DNA of 64,000 bases from Plotosus lineatus (Eukaryota > Chordata > Actinopteri > Siluriformes > Plotosidae): assembly GCA_024760905.1 (NCBI GenBank), contig CM045733.1, positions 27,961,501 through 28,025,500 of the forward strand. Direction: 5' to 3'. Made by a program: the position numbers and the translations under genes. The notes beneath the pieces were generated by a model. It was not told the DNA's origin. It did no database searches and saw only the letters and a list, made by a program, of their open reading frames with translations. The stretch's first letter is position 1, and every line of letters begins with the position of its first letter. Below, one piece after another: positions 60,985 through 64,000 of the stretch.

Positions 60985-61178
60985 ACATATAAATGACACT
61001 GCCACTGTGCACAAAGCAAGCGCCATGGTTTGTGTTTGCCAAAGTTCGTGTGCAAGAACCAGAATGTCCTGAAGTAAGCTCTTAATTCAACTCCACTGAA
61101 CATGGGATGAATTGGAACGTCGAGTGCACTCCAGATCGCCGCACTTGACACCATGCAGGCTTTTGCCCCTGACCAATT
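60985..61178 (+). mobile_element. Tc1-like transposase C-terminal fragment, second family
   Basis: AATGACACTGCCACTGTGCA, AAGCAAGCGCCATGGTTTGT, GGGATGAATTGGAACG and CGAGTGCACTCCAGATCGCC correspond to the region after the second catalytic Asp (ND.A.VHKA) of a fish Tc1 family. It abuts the element at 61179. Confidence 0.65.
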
Positions 61179-62754
61179 TCTGACTTTTTTTGCACGTTTG
61201 TCACTGTTATCCATTTTAGATTAAGCAAACCTAAATATTTTACAAAGACAAAACACAAGTAAACACAAAATGCAGTTTTTGGTGCCAAGTGCATTTATTA
61301 ATGGGGGAAAACATCTGAACTTACAAGGGCCTGTGTGAATAAGTAATTGCCCCCTAAATCTAATAACTGGTTGAGCCACCTTTTGCTGCAATAACTGCAG
61401 TGAAGCGTTTGTGTTAAGAAGTGATGAGCCTTTCACATCACTGTAATGGGATTTTGGCCCACTCTTCTCTGCAGAATTGTTTAAGATCACCAGATTGGAT
61501 GGTTTGGGGGCATGAACAGCATTTTTAAGGTCATGTCACAGCATCTCAATAGGGTTCAAGTCGGGACTTTGACTTGGCCACTCCAAAAACCCTCATTTTA
61601 TTATTGTTTAGCCATTCAGAAGTGGGATTGCTGTTATGCTTCGGATCATTGTCTTGCTGGAGAATCCAGGTGCGCTTTAGCCTGAGGTCTGAACTGATGG
61701 ACGCCAGAATTTCTTGGTAGCGAGCAGAATTCATGGTTCCACCAATCATGACAAGTCGCCCAGGTCCTAAAGCAGCAGAGCAGGCCCAAATCATCACACT
61801 TCTTCCACCACCATGTTTCACTGTTGGCACAATGTTCTTTTTATCAAATACTGTGTTCCTTTTGCGTCAGATGTAATGGGATGCATTTCTCCCAAAAAGT
61901 TCAACTTTAATTTCATCAGTCCAGAGGACATTTTCCCAAAAGCTTTGGGAGTGATCAAGATGATGCTTGACTAAAGTGCTTCTTGCTTTGATATTCTTTT
62001 TTGCCAACAGTGGCTTTTGCCTCGGAACTCTTCCATGGATGCAATTTTTGCCTAGTGTCTTTCTAATGGTGATGTCATGAACATTGACAATAACTGAGGC
62101 AAGTGAGGCTTGTAGTTGTTTAGAAGTGGTTTTGTATCCTTTCTGACTTCTCCAGTTAGTCTGCGCCATGCTCTTGGGAGTAATTTTGGTTGGGTGGCCA
62201 CTCCTGGGAAGGGTCACCACGGTGCCATGCCTTGTCCATTTATGGATAATGGCTCTGACAGTGGTCCACTGGAGTCCCCAAGATTTACCAATGACTTTGC
62301 ATCCTTTCCCAGACTGAGGCATTGCTAAAATCTTCTTTCTTGTTTGCTCTTGAAGCTCACTGGATCGCGGCATGATGATGTGTGTTCAGTATGGCCTACC
62401 TCACCTTGTCAGACAAGTTTTATGTTAGGGATCTCCTAATTGGAAATATCTGGCAGCAATCAAGCCGGGGTGTGGCCAAGAATTTGACACAGTTTTCCCC
62501 AATAATAAGATTAACCACAATTACCTCACCTTTTAACAAGGGGGCAATTACTTTTTCACCGAGGTTCATGTAGGTTTGGATAGAATTTTTCTATTAACAA
62601 ATAAAATCATGAAGGGCAAACTGCATTTTTTGAATAATCAGGTTATCTTTGTGTAATGTTTAAATTTGTTTGATGATCTGAAAAAGTTAAGTGACAAAGG
62701 TGCAAAAAAGTAAAAAAAAATCAGTAAGGGGGCAAACATTTTTGCACAGCACTG
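61179..62754 (-). mobile_element. Tc1-like transposon, left outer end missing
   Basis: The right end reads inward CAGTGCTGTGCAAAAATGTT, with TA outside (62755-62756). TTTTTGCAC, CAGATCATCAAACAAATT-like and AAGTAATTGCCCCC inner repeats occur at both ends. The left end begins only at AATTTCTGACTTTTTTTG, lacking about the outer 30 bp. The transposase lies on the minus strand. Confidence 0.88.
61400..62373 (-). pseudogene. Tc1-family transposase, lightly damaged
   Basis: It starts MPRSSELQEQTRKKILAMPQ. The paired helix-turn-helix region runs KGCKVIGKSWGLQWTTVRAI to PTKITPKSMAQTNWRSQKGY. The first catalytic Asp is in ENVLWTDEIKVELFGRNA (residues about 145-165). A TGA stop replaces the expected Trp after NASHYI. 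The frame resumes VPTVKHGGGRSVMIWACSAA and has the second Asp in TWILQQDNDPKHNSNPTSEW. A frameshift follows before the PDLNPIE segment that carries the third catalytic residue, then a second TGA at the next Trp. The rest (KQFCREEWAKIPLQ, AAKGGSTSY) is readable. About 340 codons is the usual family length. Confidence 0.88.
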
Positions 62755-62756
62755 TA

Positions 62757-64000
62757 TTAAAAAAAGACCACAAAGACTTTAACAATCTGAAAACATACAA
62801 CAAAATCATGACCTGCAAAGTCAGTACATAGAGGAAGTAATGATCCTGTATGCTTCTTTTCTTGCTCTATTACACCTCCGCCATCAACCCTGCACTGAAT
62901 CACACTGTGATGTCAGAATGTGTATGGTGCATACAAAATACAAGTCTGCACTTGTACTATTAAACACTCCAAAAACACTCACTACACCTCCAGCACTGAT
63001 TCACACTAACCTACAGCACATTTTGCTCAAGGGTGTGTATAGTTAACAAGTCATCATTCCACCTGTCTCTTTTGTTGAAAGGTTTATTATTCTTTTTCGT
63101 GCCGCCGTGTTAAACTGATGCATCCGGTAAGTATTTATACAATCTACTGTTCTTTTAAATATGTCATTAGAGCTGCATTTTTAATTACAGAAACCACACA
63201 CAAATTAAGCATAGATTCTTGGTTCTTTCCTGTCCTGGGAACGAGGTGGATACTCTATAAAACAGGTCTCTCTGAAAACCAAATCACGACAAACTCCACA
63301 GGTTACACTACTCATTTCCAGTAAAAAAAAAAAAAACTTCACTGTACCTCATTTCTGTTTTTCTTTGATACACTGTTGAATTTTATGTACTCATGAAATG
63401 TTATGATCATGTAGCTGCAGTAATAATACTCTTCACTTCAGTATGTAGTATTCTACTGTTCCAGGGCATGTTTTAAAATGGACCTACCAAAATTTGACTA
63501 TCCTCCTCACGCAGGCTTCACCACAAATAAGTGTATTATAATAGAAAAGAATACTTTTGTCATTGCACAAATGGTCTACAGCAAAACTGTTTACAGCATT
63601 CCTACTAAATGGTACTTAATAAAGAACAATTATTATTACACACTCATCAGTCATAAAATTGAAAACCACTAAAGGTGTAATGAATAAAACTAGTTATAAT
63701 AGCAGTGAGTGACCAGTTGAGTTCTCCAAGGTGAGGTGTTCGAAGCAGAAAAAATGGGTGAGTTAAAGGTGTTCACAGCGCTGCTACCGCTTTAGCTTAG
63801 CTTACATACGTACATACATCCTCTTCAGCTTCGTTTGGGCGGTTATGCCTATAAGCCGATCTGTGGGTTTTCTGTTCGGTACTCTAAATCGTATTTGACG
63901 CTGGAAGTGGTATATGGCATTAGTGATTAGATAGTTTTAGTGTTTTAGCATTAGCTTTAGCTTTAGTACTGTATCAGCAACTTCCAGACTTCTCCAGGAC
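62757..64000. other. No gene recognised
   Basis: AT-rich sequence after the Tc1 element. Short frames at 62840-63046, 63118-63324 and 63478-63672 have no recognisable similarity. An ATGCATCCG/GTAAGT string near 63117-63131 resembles a splice donor, but nothing supports an exon. Confidence 0.5.

Overview
The window is vertebrate, almost certainly teleost fish, nuclear DNA. It is AT-rich, full of CA/GT, TA and GA microsatellites, and packed with fish-type transposable elements: Tc1, pogo/Tigger-like, hAT, RTE and L2-type LINEs, tRNA-derived SINEs, and a Gypsy remnant. No bacterial genes, operons, CRISPR array or functional RNA gene is visible. The species cannot be named from the sequence alone.

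Only one host gene is supported. Two small minus-strand exons (5372-5445, then 16-98) with canonical splice sites and compatible phases encode the N-terminus of a USP6NL (RN-tre) Rab-GAP, just before its TBC domain. The rest of that gene lies beyond position 1. Its first coding exon is upstream, either hidden in the remaining 58 kb or outside the window. Most of the window is therefore probably 5' intron and/or upstream DNA of usp6nl, colonised by repeats.

Layout: 0.4-12 kb holds a SINE, pogo-type MITEs and LINE tails. 14-14.3 kb holds a young RTE 3' end with a perfect 17-bp target duplication. 15.5-17.7 kb is a hAT containing a pogo-type element that contains a long inverted repeat. 19.5-20.1 kb carries an unrecognised ORF. 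23-26 kb is a hAT nest plus a neighbouring hAT with its own 8-bp duplication. 31-35 kb has a pogo copy, a palindromic MITE and an L2-type LINE. 35.2-36.2 kb is an unexplained TTCCG-dense block. 36.8-39.3 kb is a decayed LINE. 39.9-42.6 kb is an RTE LINE inserted in an older repeat. 43.7-46 kb is a pogo nest with a palindrome of about 1 kb. 49.8-50.7 kb is a Tigger copy with a nested SINE. 53.4-55 kb is a Tc1 with both ends. 56.6-62.8 kb is a mosaic of pogo, RTE, hAT, Tc1 and Gypsy pieces.

The most informative observations are the usp6nl exons, the 3' tail shared by the SINE and the RTE LINE (a likely parasite/partner pair), the fold-back architectures inside pogo-type and hAT elements, and the TTCCG-dense block. 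Family names are from memory of family consensus features; no database search was run.
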